A DNA stretch of 30,308 nt from Chloroflexota bacterium (GTDB taxonomy: Bacteria > Chloroflexota > Dormibacteria > Dormibacterales > Dormibacteraceae): NCBI GenBank assembly GCA_005880175.1, contig VBJR01000019.1, positions 1 to 30,308 on the forward strand. The letters are read 5' to 3'. Position 1 is the first letter of the stretch. The number at the start of each line of letters is the position of its first letter. Under the pieces are notes generated by a model that worked only from the letters and a program-made list of their open reading frames with translations, had not been told where the DNA came from and ran no database searches. The position numbers were made by a program, and so were the translations under genes. Shown piece after piece: positions 7,919 to 18,720 of the stretch.

Positions 7919-7934
7919 CCGGTACGCGTACCGG
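7919..7934. promoter_or_regulatory. Perfect 16-bp palindrome
   Basis: CCGGTACGCGTACCGG is a perfect palindrome 60 bp upstream of the -35 box of the peptidase promoter. It may be an operator for a dimeric regulator; no regulator is identified. Confidence 0.3.
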
Positions 7935-7986
7935 ATGGCCACTGGCGTCCGGGCGCCGCGCGGGGACGGCGCCCGGACTCGATGCG

Positions 7987-8845
7987 TCAGCGGCCGGTGA
8001 CGGTGAACCAGGCGCCCCCGTTGGGCGACGTGATGAACACGTACGGCGTGGCGCACGGTGAGGGCAGCGTCAGCGTCGTGTGGATGCGCGCGTTGCCCTG
8101 CGGCGTCGCCGGGAAGTTGGCGCACGTCACGCTGGACACCCCCACGGCGCCGTTGACGGCGGTGTCACAGCTGACGATGGCGGCGAAGGACGGGACAGGG
8201 TTGGTGCCCCGCAGGTTGGCCGGCACCGCCGGGTCGTTGGCCAGCACCAGGTGGTCGCCGGATGGCCCCGGCGGCGCCGATGAACGGCGAGACGTTGGCG
8301 AAGGCGGTGTCGAACTGCAGCTCGTCGGCCCGGCTGGCGCCCGCGCTGCCGGTGACGGCGAACCAGACGCCGCCGTTCGGCGAGGTGATGAACACGTCGG
8401 GAGCCGCGCACGGGGCCGGCAGTGACAGCCGCTGGTGGATGAACGCGTTGCCACCGGGCATCGTCGCCGTGAAGTTGGCGGACGTCACGTTGGACACCGC
8501 CACGGCGCCGTTGACGGCGGTCTCACAGCTGACGATGGCGGCGAAGAACGGGACAGGGTTGGTGCCCCGCAGGTTGGCCGGCACCGCCGGGTCGTTGGCC
8601 AGCACCAGGTGGTCGACGTCCACCGTCAGCTGCCCGTTGGCGTCCAGGTCGCCGCGGATGGACCGGACGGCCCACGGCAGCGGCGCGGCGGTCACGCCCC
8701 GGATGGCCCCGGCGGCGCCGATGAACGGCGAGACGTTGGCGAAGGCGGTGTCGAACTGGAGGACGTCGCGGGACGATGCGCCTCCCTCGGCGGCGAGCGC
8801 GGTCAGCGGCGCGAGCGCCACGGTGGCCAGCACCGTGCGCAACAC
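7987..8845 (-). pseudogene. Secreted protein of two near-identical domains, second copy frameshifted
   Basis: GTG 8845 starts a signal peptide (LATVALAPLTALA). Two tandem domains of about 140 residues follow, each starting D(V/E)LQFDTAFANVSPFIGAAGA and ending FITSPNGG-WF-VTG, each with two cysteines that could form a disulfide. Domain A (8767-8348) is intact. Domain B (8326-7993) has lost 83 bp at 8257/8258 relative to domain A (the bases matching 8616-8698), which breaks the frame; the coding pattern resumes at DHLVLANDPAVPANL and ends at 7987. I do not recognise the family. It looks like an extracellular beta-rich protein. The two copies are so alike at DNA level that the duplication must be recent. 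Confidence 0.6.
7993..8767 (-). repeat. Tandem duplication of a ~420-bp coding unit
   Basis: Copy A spans 8348-8767 (420 bp) and copy B 7993-8326 (334 bp). The 86-bp difference is fully explained by one 83-bp gap at 8257/8258 and one missing codon. Long stretches of the two copies are identical at DNA level. Confidence 0.8.
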
Positions 8846-8953
8846 GTCGGAGAGCGCTCCCCGCAGCTCTCTCCACGTGGCCCACTGGGAATACCCGTCC
8901 GGGTCACGGCAGGGGCGGCGCCGCGCGCTCCGCGAGCGGTGGGGCGCGCCGGG

Positions 8954-8959
8954 TATCCT
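8954..8959 (+). promoter_or_regulatory. Putative -10 box for a leaderless membrane-protein mRNA
   Basis: TATCCT ends 7 nt before the GTG at 8967 and no ribosome-binding site lies between them. This fits a leaderless transcript. No -35 box is clear. Confidence 0.35.
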
Positions 8960-8966
8960 GCATCGC

Positions 8967-9476
8967 GTGGCGGTGGACGACCGGGCCGGCGGGACGCCGG
9001 CGGTGACCGGCGGCGGACTCCTGGGCCCCCTCCTCGTGGTCGTGGGCGGCCTCCTGGTCGCCGTCAGCACGCTGCTGCCCTGGGTCCAGATCACGTTCGC
9101 ACTGCCCAACGGCCAGGGCACGTCCGAGCGTCTCGGCCTGCAGCTGACCAACGGCGTGCTCGTCGGCATCATCGGAGTGCTGACGGCCGTCCTCGGCGGG
9201 AGCCTGGCCATCACCCGGGGCTCGCGAGCGGTTGGCGCGTGGTGCGTGGCCGGCGCCGCCGCGCTGGCGATCGCGGTCACGGGCGGCTGGTGGTTCCGCG
9301 GCTACGGCACGTACGTCACCGGGCTCGGAGTCGTCGTCTGCCTGGTCGCGGCCGCGCTGACGCATCCGGGGCCGGCCCGGCAGCGCGTCCTCCTGGCGGT
9401 GGGCGCCACGGCCGCGGGCGCGGTGGCGGCGGTGGTGCTGGGCCTCCTGGTCCCGTACCAGACGCCGGCGTTCTGA
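8967..9476 (+). CDS. Small multi-pass membrane protein of unknown function
   Basis: This 169-residue protein has a short polar N-terminus and then four or five hydrophobic segments: about residues 17-37, 58-78, 86-106, 114-130 and 137-160. A loop with LPWVQITFALPNGQ follows the first segment. It is probably an inner-membrane protein with no enzyme motif. GTG 8967 (or GTG 8973) is the likely start because TATCCT stands 7 nt upstream, suggesting a leaderless message. It is divergent from the minus-strand gene starting at 8845. A 6-bp GC hairpin directly after the stop (9477-9495) might end transcription. I do not recognise the family. Confidence 0.65.
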   Translation: MAVDDRAGGTPAVTGGGLLGPLLVVVGGLLVAVSTLLPWVQITFALPNGQGTSERLGLQLTNGVLVGIIGVLTAVLGGSLAITRGSRAVGAWCVAGAAALAIAVTGGWWFRGYGTYVTGLGVVVCLVAAALTHPGPARQRVLLAVGATAAGAVAAVVLGLLVPYQTPAF

Positions 9477-9621
9477 CCGGCGCCCGGCCCGCCGGACGCG
9501 AGCCGGCGAGCTGACGCGCCGCTGCCCCGGTGGCGCCTCGTGCTGATTGTCGGTGCCGGTTGTACGGCCGCTGTCAGGGTTGTCGGTGGACGGCCCCTCG
9601 CGCGCGGGCTACAACCCACCC

Positions 9622-12460
9622 GTGCTTCGCTCGCTCCCCCTCCCGACCGGGCTCGGCCTGCCCTCGCTGCGGCCCCTGCGGGCCTGGCTCGCCCTCGCCG
9701 GCCTGCTCATCGCGACGCTGCTGATCGCGCCCCTCACGGTCCCCCGCGCGCAGGCGCCCGCGGGCCTGCTGGTGGCGCCCGACGAGGCGTCGGCGCTGGC
9801 CGCGGCCCGGGCGGCCGGCCACCCGGTCGAGGCGCTCGCCGACCGCACCGAGTTCTCGCAGACGTTCGCCAACCCCTCCGGCACGCTGACGCTGAACGAG
9901 AGCCCGACGCCGGTCCGCCTCCGCCGTGGCGACGGCACGTGGACGCCGGTCGATCTGACGCTGCGGGCGGCGCCCGACGGGACCGTCGCGCCCGCAGCGA
10001 GCATCGCCGGCGTCGCGTTTTCGGGCGGCGGCGCGAGCACACCGCTGGCCCGCATCGCCCGCGACGGCGACGACGTCGCGCTCGGCTGGCCCGGCGCCCT
10101 GCCCGTCCCGACGCTCGACGGTCCGACCGCGACATACGCGAACGTCCTGCCGGGCGTGGACCTGCGGCTGATCGCGCAGCCGCTCGGCTTCTCGACCCTG
10201 CTGGTCGTGCGGAGCGCCGAGGCCGCCGGAAACCCGGCCGTGCGCACGGTTCGGCTGCCGCTGTCGACCGGCGGCGTGACGCTGGCGGCGACCGCCGCCG
10301 GCGAGCTGAGCGCGGTGGACGGCGTGGACACCGAGGTGTTCGGCGCCCCGGCGGCGTCCATGTGGGACGCGTCGGGCGCCAGCCGGGCGCCGGTCGGCGT
10401 GCGCGTCAGCCCGGGCGAGCTGGACCTGCTCCCCGACGCCGGGATGCTCGCCAGCCCCACCACGCAGTTCCCGGTCTCCATCGACCCGTACGTCGCGGTG
10501 ACCGGCGTCCAGCAGGCGTGGACCAAGGTGGACGCCTGCTTCCCCAGCCAGACGTACTGGAACGGCGCCAACGACCCCGATCCCCAGCACTTCGGCGAGG
10601 TCAAGGTCGGCCGGTCGCCCGAGGGCTATGGGGATCCCTGCAACGGCGTGACGTACCGCTCGTTCTTCCAGATGGACACGTCGAAGGTCGCCCACAAGAC
10701 GATCCACAGCGCGAAGGCTGTGGTGGACCGGCCGCATCAGCTCGTCCACCGACTGGAGCAACCAGCCGAGCTGGAACAAGCAGCTCGACTCGTTCTCGGG
10801 CGCGCACGGGTACCCGCCGGGCACCTGCTCCGCGCGCAACTGGGTCGTGTTCGACGTCACCAGCATGGTGGCCCAGATCGCGGGCGGCGGCAGCGCCGAC
10901 CTGACGATGGGCCTGCGGACCCCGAGCGAGAGCCTCTGCCACTCCGACAGCAGCGGCAACAACTGCCAGTGGAAGAAGTTCGACTCCGGCTCGATCTCGA
11001 GCAGCGACCGGCCGTTCCTGAGCATCGAGTACAACACGACCCCCAACACCCCGGGCGGCCTGTTCACGAACGGCAGCCCGTTCCTGTACTCCAACGGCCA
11101 GATCCCGTGCAACGCGAACGCCAACTACGTCAACGACGCGACGCCGGCGATGCACGCCAACGTCAGCGACGCGGACGACACCGGCTCCTCGCAGCCGCAG
11201 CCGCTGACGGCGACGTTCCGGTGGGCCGGCCCGGCCAGCTCGGGCAGCGTCAGCGACGGCGGCCGCACGCCCGGGTCAGGCAACACGACGCTGGCGACCA
11301 GCGCCAGCGTCCCCTCCGGGAAGCTGGCCGACGGCGACTCGGTGACGTGGTCGGTCGTCGCCAACGACGGCATCGTCAACGGGGCGGCCAGCGCGACCTG
11401 CCACCTGACGATCGACACGACCCCGGTGACGGTGACGCCGGGGATCACCTCGACGGACGGCCTCTACCCGCCCGGCGGGTCGGTCCCCACGACCCCCGTC
11501 GGCACGCCGGGCGCGTTCACGCTCGACCCGGGCACGACGACCGACGTCGCGGGCTACCTGTACGGCCTGAACGCCTCGACGCCGTGGAAGTTCGTCGCCG
11601 CCAGCGGCACCGGGAACACCGCCGCCGTGGCCATCGTCCCGCCGGTGGTGGGTGACAACAACCTGGCCGTGCAGATCGTCGGCCGGGGCGGCAACCTGGG
11701 CCCGGTCCAGACGTACGACGTCATCACCGGCCACGGCACGACCGGGTCGGTGCACCTGGCGCAGTACCACATGAACGTGACCGGCGGCACCACCGTGTTC
11801 GACACGGCGGGCGGCGGCCACGACGGCAAGGCGGCCGGCACCTTCTCCTGGGTCGGCGGCCACACCGGGACGTCGGGGGACGACGCCCTGCACTTCGACT
11901 CGAGCTCGCCCTCCGGGTACGCCGTGACCCAGGAGCCGGTGGTGGACACGCGCTTCGGCTACACGGTCAGCGCGTGGGTGAAGCTGGACGACAACGCGGC
12001 CCTGTACCACGTGCTCACCCAGGACGGCGTCACCAGCGAGGCGTTCGCCCTCGAGTACCTGAAGGGGAACGACCGCTGGTCGTTCTCCGTGGCCGAGAGC
12101 GACGCGACCAGCCCCGTGATCGACCACGCGCTGTCCGACGCCGCGCCGCGGGTGGGCGTGTGGACGCACCTGGTCGGCGTGTTCTGCGCCGACCCGTCCT
12201 GCCTGGCGCCCGGCGACACCGCGCCCGGCCGCCTGTACCTGTACGTGGACACGGGCAGCGGCCTGACGCTCCAGGCGTCCCAGCCCACGTTCTCGTCGCC
12301 CTGGCTGTCGACCGGCGGCCTGGAGTTCGGGCGGGGCAAGTTCAACGGCAGCGAGGCCAACTACCTGAACGGCACGGTCGACGAGGTCCACGCCTACTGG
12401 GGCGATCCCTGTCCGCAGCCCGCGGCAGCGCCCGCCGCCTCCACCTGCAGCATCCCGTAG
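9622..12460 (+). pseudogene. Secreted DNRLRE/LamG-type surface protein upstream of RHS, one frameshift
   Basis: GTG 9622 begins a signal-anchor (LALAGLLIATLLIAPL, residues about 21-36); an earlier TTG at 9547 is possible. The first frame runs through a beta-rich domain to SAKAVV near 10725. There the frame breaks, and the next frame resumes at LWWTGRISSSTDWSNQPSW, the pattern of DNRLRE-type domains. About 15 residues seem to be missing at the break. The rest includes Ig-like material (about 11100-11420) and a LamG/jellyroll domain (about 11760-12400, with YTVSAWVKL and LNGTVDEVHAYWGD) that probably binds carbohydrate or folds as a lectin. The stop is 11 nt before the RHS gene, so the two are an operon. 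If intact, this would be a cell-surface or secreted companion of the RHS protein. Confidence 0.7.
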
Positions 12461-12465
12461 AGGAG
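12461..12465 (+). promoter_or_regulatory. Ribosome-binding site of the RHS gene
   Basis: AGGAG directly follows the upstream stop codon and lies 6 nt before ATG 12472. It fixes the start and shows that the RHS gene is translated from the same message as the LamG-type gene. Confidence 0.7.
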
Positions 12466-12471
12466 CGTTTG

Positions 12472-15400
12472 ATGAAGAACAAGCTCGGTCTCGCGGGAAC
12501 GGGGGCGCTCGCCGCCCTGCTCGCCGGCGCCGTGCTGACGGGCGCCCCGGCGGCGGCGGCGTCGCCGGCGGCGGTCGCGGCGATGGCGCCCCACCCGGGC
12601 CGCCCCGACGCCCCGGCTCCGGTGTCCGTGCCCGTGCACCCGGTGACCGGCACCGCGCTGCCGGCGCCCGCCACGCGCCCCGCGCCGGCGGCGGCGCCCG
12701 TCTGGCCGGGCGCCGCCGCCGCGGTCGCGGACCGGACCGCGGCGTCCGCCTCGTGGGACGGGCGCGGCGCGGTACGCGCCGGAAACCTCCCGGTATGGGT
12801 CGGTTCCGCCTCGCCGGCCCAGGTCGGCGTACAGGTCGCCGACCAGACGGCGGCCGCGGCCGCCGGTGTGAAGGGGGTACTGCTCCAGGTCTGGCGGGCC
12901 GACGGCGCGGGAGCCGCCGGCGGCGCGTCGGTGAGCGTGGACTACTCGGGGTTCCGGACGGCCTACGGGGCGGACTGGGCCTCACGGCTCCGGGTGGTCC
13001 AGCTCCCGGCGTGCGCCCTGACCACGCCGCAGCTGCCCGACTGCCAGACGCAGACGCCCGTGGCGAGCTCGAGGAACGACTACAACGCGCGGCGCGTGAC
13101 CGCCGACGTGGACCTCCCCGCGGCGCCGGCTCCGGCCGGCCGGAGGGGCGCCGCGGTGGCGCCGGCATCCGGCTCGCAGACGGTGGTGCTGGCGGTGGCG
13201 GCGGGCCCCTCGGGCCCCTCCGGCACGTACCAGGCGACGTCGCTGGCGCCGTCGGCCACGTGGCAGGCAAACGCGCAGACCGGCGACTTCACGTGGACCT
13301 ACCCGGTCCAGGTGCCGCCCGGGCTGGGCAGCCTGGCGCCGTCGGTCGCCCTGTCGTACGACTCGGGCGGCGTGGACGGCCAGACCGCCGGCGGCAACGG
13401 CGAGGCGTCCTGGATCGGCGACGGGTTCAACTACGACCCCGGCTTCGTCGAGCGCAAGTACAAGTCCTGCGCGGACAGCCAGGCCACGGGCAAGAAGACC
13501 GGCGACCTGTGCTGGGGCTACGACAACGCCACCGTGCTGCTGAACGGGCAGGCGACCGAGATCGTCAAGGACGACGCCACCGGCGCCTGGCACCTGCGCA
13601 ACGACAACGGGGCCCGGGTCGAGCACCTGACCGGAGCCGCCAACGGCGCCAACGGCGGCGAGTACTGGCGGATCACGACCACGGACGGCACCCAGTACAC
13701 GTTCGGCCTCGACCACCCGCCGGGCTGGGTCTCGGGCAAGGCGGCCACCAACTCGACGTGGACCGTGCCGGTCCTCGGCCTGAACAGCGGCGACCCGTGC
13801 AACGCGTCACCGGGGTGGTGCACCCAGGCCTGGCGCTGGAACCTGGACCTGGTCGTGGACCCGCACGGCAACGCGGAGACGTTCTGGTACGCGCCCGAGA
13901 CCAACATGTACGCCCGCGGCTACACGGGCGCCAGCAAGGGCACGCCGACCACGTACACCCGCGGCGGCACCCTGACCCAGATCGAGTACGGCGAGCGGGC
14001 CTCCAACACGTACACGAACAACCCGATGCGGATCGTGTTCAACACCGCGGACCGCTGCTCCTCGACGGCCACGATCTGCGACCTGCCCTGGGACCTGAGC
14101 TGCTCGTCCGGGGCCTGCGCGAACAGCACGTCGCCGTCGTTCTGGACCCAGAAGGAGCTGACGTCGATCGTCACCCAGGTCTGGAACGGCAGCGCGTACG
14201 CCAACGTGGACACGTACACGCTCCGCCACGAGCTGAAGGACGACGGCGACGGCTCGTTCCCGCTGACGCTGGACGGCATCACGCACACCGGCGACGTGGG
14301 CGGGACCGCGTCGGTGCCCGAGCTCACGTTCGGCTACGTGTCCCTGCCCAACCGCGTGGACACGACCAACCTGCCGGCGTTCAACCGCAACCGCGTCTCC
14401 TCGATCGTGTCGGAGTCCGGCTCGTCGATCACGGTGACGTACTCGGCCGCCGGCTGCTCCACGAGCAGCGAGCCGGGGCCCGCCGACAACGCGACGTGGT
14501 GCTTCCCGCAGTGGTGGGACGGCTGGCAGCCGCCCCCGGCGGGGACGACCAAGCAGCCGGACTGGTTCACCAAGTACCTGGTCACCGACGTCGTCGTCGG
14601 CGACTCCACCAACGCCTCGCCCGCCGAGGTGTACCACTACGACTACCAGGGCGGCGGCGCGTGGCACTACGACGACGACACCGGCCTGGTGAAGGACTCG
14701 TTCAAGACGTGGGCCCAGTGGCGCGGCTTCCAGAAGGTCGTGACCACGAAGGGCGCGGCCGGCGGCACCCGGACGCAGACCACCCAGCTGTTCATGCGCG
14801 GCATGAACGGCGACCGGACGGCGTCGGGCGGCACCAAGTCGGTGTCGGTGACCGACTCGCAGGGCGCGTCGGTGGCCGACGACGTCGGGCTGCAGGGCTT
14901 CCAGCGGGAGACGATCACGCTGAACGGGGCCGGCGGCACCGAGGTCTCCGCCCAGGTGGACGACGTGCGGAATTCCCAGACCGCGCAGAGCGCGCACACG
15001 TGGGGCACGGTCACGGCCAACCTCGTCACGGTCGCGGCGTCGCACAGCCGCACGGCGCTGGACGCCGGGCGCGGCGTGCTCCAGACCGAGGTTGACAACA
15101 CGTACGACGGCGCCGGCATCCTGACCCAGTCGCTCGACAGGGGCGACGTGGCCCACCCGACGCCGCGCTGCACCACGTACACGTACGCCCGCAACCAGGG
15201 CTCCTACCTGCTCAGCTACCCCAGCGAGGTGCTGACGACCGCGGCCTCCTGCGGCGGCGCGCTGCCGACCGACCCGCACCTGATCGTGTCCGACGTGCGC
15301 ACCTCGTACGACGGCCAGGCCTGGGGCGCCGCGCCGGTGACCGGGAGCGCCCACGCCACCGCCATCCAGAAGCTGGCCACGCCCGGCCCCAACCCGACGT

Positions 15401-18400
15401 ACGTGACGATGTCCACCACCGCCTACGACCAGTACGGGCGCGCCACGGCCACCACCGACTCCCTGAACCGGTCCACGAGCACCACGTACACGCCGGCCAC
15501 CGGCGGCGCGGTGACGCAGCAGGTGGACAAGGACCGGGCCGGCAACACGACGACCACGACGTTCGAGCCGGGTCGCGGCCAGCCGATCAAGAAGGTGGAC
15601 GTCAACGGCAGGTCCACGACGCTGGCGTACGACCCGCTGGGCCGGCTGACCAGGGTGTGGCTGCCCGGCCAGGACCCGGCCACCGCCAAGGCGAACGAGA
15701 CGTTCAGCTACACGGTGAGCAGGACCTCGGCCAGCGCGGTCGCGACCAGCAAGCTGCTGCCCAACGGCTCGGCCTACACGACCACGTACCAGCTCTACGA
15801 CGGCCAGCTCCGGCTGCGGCAGACGCAGGCGCCGGACCAGAGCGGCCACAACGGCCGCGTCATCACGGACACCCTCTACGACTCGCGCGGCCTGGTGGCC
15901 GAGACGACCAACCCGTACTACGACGGCACCAAGCCGCCCGGCGCGGCGCTGGTGACCGCGTTCGGCGACACCGCCATCCCGGGTGAGACCGTGAACGTGT
16001 ACGACTCCGCCGGCCGCGAGACCGCCTCGATCTTCGAGGCCTACGGGGTGGAGCAGTGGCGCACCTCCACCGGCTACGGCGGCGATCGCCTCACGGTCAC
16101 GCCGCCCGCGGGCGCGCCCGCCACCACGATGGTGGACGACGCTCGCGGGCACACCGCGCAGATGTGCCAGTACCGCACGCTGCCGGCGTCGGGCGCCTGC
16201 GACGCGGCGTCCTCCACCAGCACCACGTACAGCTACTACCCCAACGGCCTGCTGGCCGGCACCACCGACCCGGCCGGCAACCGGTGGAGCTACGACTACG
16301 ACGTGCTCGGCCGCAAGGTCAGCTCGACCGACCCGGACACGGGCACCACGACCTCCGCGTACGACAACGCCGACCAGCTCACCACCACGAGGGACGCCCG
16401 CGGCCAGCAGCTCAGCTACGTGTACGACGTCCTCGGCCACACCACGCAGGAGTGGGCCGGCCCCGCCGGCACCGGCACCGAGCTGGCGGCCTGGTCGTAC
16501 AACACGAGCGGCGCCAACCTGGAGCAGCTCGCCTCCTCCACCACATTCGTGAACGGGAACGCGTACACCACCGCGATCACCGGCTACGACAACGGGTACC
16601 GGCCCACCGGGGCGAGCGTCACCATCCCGGCGTCGGAGGGCCTGCTGGCCGGCACGTACACGTTCGGGACCGCGTACAACGTGGACGGGACGGTCGCGTC
16701 CGAGACGTTCCCGGCGTCGGGCGGGCTCCCGGCCGAGACGCTCAACCACACGTACGACGGCGTCACCGGGCAGCCGGTCGAGACGCTGGGCGCCAGCGGC
16801 TACGTGCAGGAGAGCCAGTTCAACGAGTTCGGCCAGCAGCAGCTGCTGGCGTTCGGCACGAGCACGTCCAGCCAGTGGACGTTCATGCAGTACACGTACG
16901 ACCTGCCGACCACGCGCCTCGGCGAGACCCAGGTGCGGCGCGACGCGGCCCCGGGCACGTTCGACGCGGACGTCCACTACACGTACGACCACTCCGGCAA
17001 CGTGACGAGCGCGGCGGACACGCCAACATCGGCCGTGAACGACGTCCAGTGCTTCCAGTACGACTCCCTGCAGCGCCTGACGCAGGCCTGGGCCCAGGGC
17101 AGCGCGGGCTGCGCGGCCACGCCGAGCGCGTCGGCGCTGGGCGGCCCGTCCCCCTACTGGCAGCAGTTCAGCTACGACGTGACCGGCAACCGGACCGCGT
17201 CCACGCTGACGACGAGCGGCGGCACCGTCTCGACCACCGGCGCCTTTCCCGCCGCCGGGCAGGCGCAGCCGCACACGCTGTCCAGCCAGACCGTGTCCGG
17301 GTCGTCGGGCACGACGACCAGCTCGTTCGGCTACGACGCGGCCGGCAACACCACCGCCCGCAGCGTCGGCGGCATCTCCCAGACGCTGACGTGGAACTCC
17401 GAGGGGCGCCTGGCCTCGGTGACCGATGCCGCGCACGGCCACAGCACGAGCTACGTCTACGACGCCGGCGGGAGCCTGCTCCTCCGACACGACGACGCCG
17501 CGGCCACGCTGTACCTGCCGGGCGAGGAGCTGGCGCTCAGCGGCACGAAGGTCACCGCGACCCGCTACTACTCGCACAACAACAGCACCATCGCGGCGCG
17601 GACGCCGGGCGGCGTGAGGTGGCTGCTCGCCGACCCGCACGGCACCGACACGATCGCCGTGGACGCGACCAGCCAGGCCGTGACCGAGCGCCGGTTCCTG
17701 CCGTTCGGCGCCGAGCGCACGCAGGCGGCGGCCTGGCCGGGCGACAAGGGCTTCGTCGGCGGCACCGAGGATCCCGTCACCGGCCTGACCAACCTGGGCG
17801 CGCGCGAGTACGACCCCGGCACGGGCCGCTTCCTGTCGGCAGACCCGCTCATCGACCCGCAGGACCCGCAGCAGATGAACGGGTACGCGTACGCCAACAA
17901 CAACCCGATGACGTACTCGGACCCGAGCGGGAAGATGTTCCTGATGCCCGGCGGCGGGGGCGGCTGTGGCTGCGGTGGCGGCGGCGGTGGCGGCGGTGGC
18001 CGCCCGGCCTGGCACCCGGTCTACATCCCGTTCTTCTGGGCGCCGGTGTTCGTCCCGCTCTGGTTCCCGCCGCTGGTCCTGCCGCCGCCGCCTCCCCCGC
18101 CGCCGCCTCCGCCTCCACCCCCGCCGCCGCCACCCCCGAAGCCGAAGCCGGCGCCGGCCCACACCTGCGGCTTCGGCGGCAAGGCCGGGTTCGAGATGGG
18201 CTGCCACGCGAACATGCCCTCGTCCCATGGCAACTCCGGCGCCGGGTTCCTCGGGTTCCTCAAGTCGGCGGCGAGCTTCGTCTACCACGCGTCCGGAGCG
18301 GCCCGCTCGGCGAGGGCACCGCGGCCCGCATGGCCATCGAGGGCGGGGCCGGCCTGGCGGTGCGCGTCATGGCGACGCGGGCGTCGACGCGCGTGGCCGA

Positions 18401-18680
18401 GTCACTGGTGGAGAACGGACGGTACCTGCGCAACGTGGCCGGCAACCTGATCGACCGCGTCATCTACAAGATCGAGCCGACGGTCTCCAAACAGGTCTGG
18501 AGCTACGGCCCGGGCCGGGTCGTCGAGCAGGTCACGCACTCCTGGTCGTACGAGCGCCGGGCGATCTTCGAGACGGAGACGTGGACCCGGGGACTGGAGA
18601 CGTTCGACAAGATCCCCATGGAGGGCCAGGACAGCCTCATCGAGATAGCCCAGCACGTTGCCCACATCCACGGAGGATGA
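12472..18680 (+). CDS. Giant secreted SpvB/RHS-repeat protein, frameshift near its C-terminus
   Basis: The uninterrupted frame is 1,992 residues (stop at 18450). Residues 1-31 are a signal peptide. An SpvB-like shell starts near residue 270 (VPPGLGSLAPSVALSYDSGG). Many YD/RHS repeats follow from about residue 950 (for example YDPLGRLTRVWLPG, YDVLGRKVSS). The RHS core ends with GRFLSADP at about 1785-1791 and YAYANNNPMTYSDPSGK. Beyond it come a Gly-rich run (about 1825-1843), an aromatic WHPVYIPFFWAPV segment, 19 consecutive prolines (1871-1889) and an HTCGFGG segment. Near 18285-18300 the frame shifts; the other frame encodes GPLGEGTAARMAIEGGAG and a charged tail ending HIHGG at 18680. RHS shells enclose a C-terminal toxin that varies between strains. 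This tail matches no toxin I know, and no immunity gene follows. Confidence 0.8.
18082..18138 (+). repeat. Poly-proline codon tract (19 Pro) in the RHS protein
   Basis: Nineteen consecutive Pro codons of mixed use (CCG, CCT, CCC, CCA) make a rigid linker after a Trp/Phe/Pro-rich segment. The mixed codons argue for a selected protein feature rather than recent slippage. Confidence 0.8.
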
Positions 18681-18689
18681 CCGCTGGCG

Positions 18690-18720
18690 CGGGAGTCGGG
18701 AGCCTCGCTCCCGGCTCCCG
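18690..18720. terminator. Bidirectional hairpin between convergent genes
   Basis: CGGGAGTCGGGAGC (18690-18703) pairs with GCTCCCGGCTCCCG (18707-18720) across a 3-nt loop. The 14-bp stem has one U-G pair on the plus-strand RNA. It fills the 40-bp gap between the RHS stop (18680) and the stop of the minus-strand regulator (18721), the usual place for a shared terminator. There is no T-run. Confidence 0.6.

Noticed and set aside
8163..8189. TGTCACA as a second ECF41 promoter
   Set aside because: No CGTC follows at 16 bp, and the site lies inside a coding region on the other strand with no gene start nearby.
9477..9495. CCGGCG/CGCCGG hairpin after the membrane-protein stop as a terminator
   Set aside because: The stem is only 6 bp, there is no T-run, and such pairs are common by chance in DNA this GC-rich.
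17944..18138. Gly- and Pro-codon runs as a CRISPR array or satellite repeat
   Set aside because: They are in-frame homopolymer codons with mixed codon use and no spacer pattern.
13807..18288. A 1,493-codon open frame on the minus strand across the RHS gene
   Set aside because: It mirrors the RHS coding frame in GC-rich DNA, has Arg/Val/Gly-heavy low-complexity composition and no domain. The plus-strand frame has clear RHS motifs.
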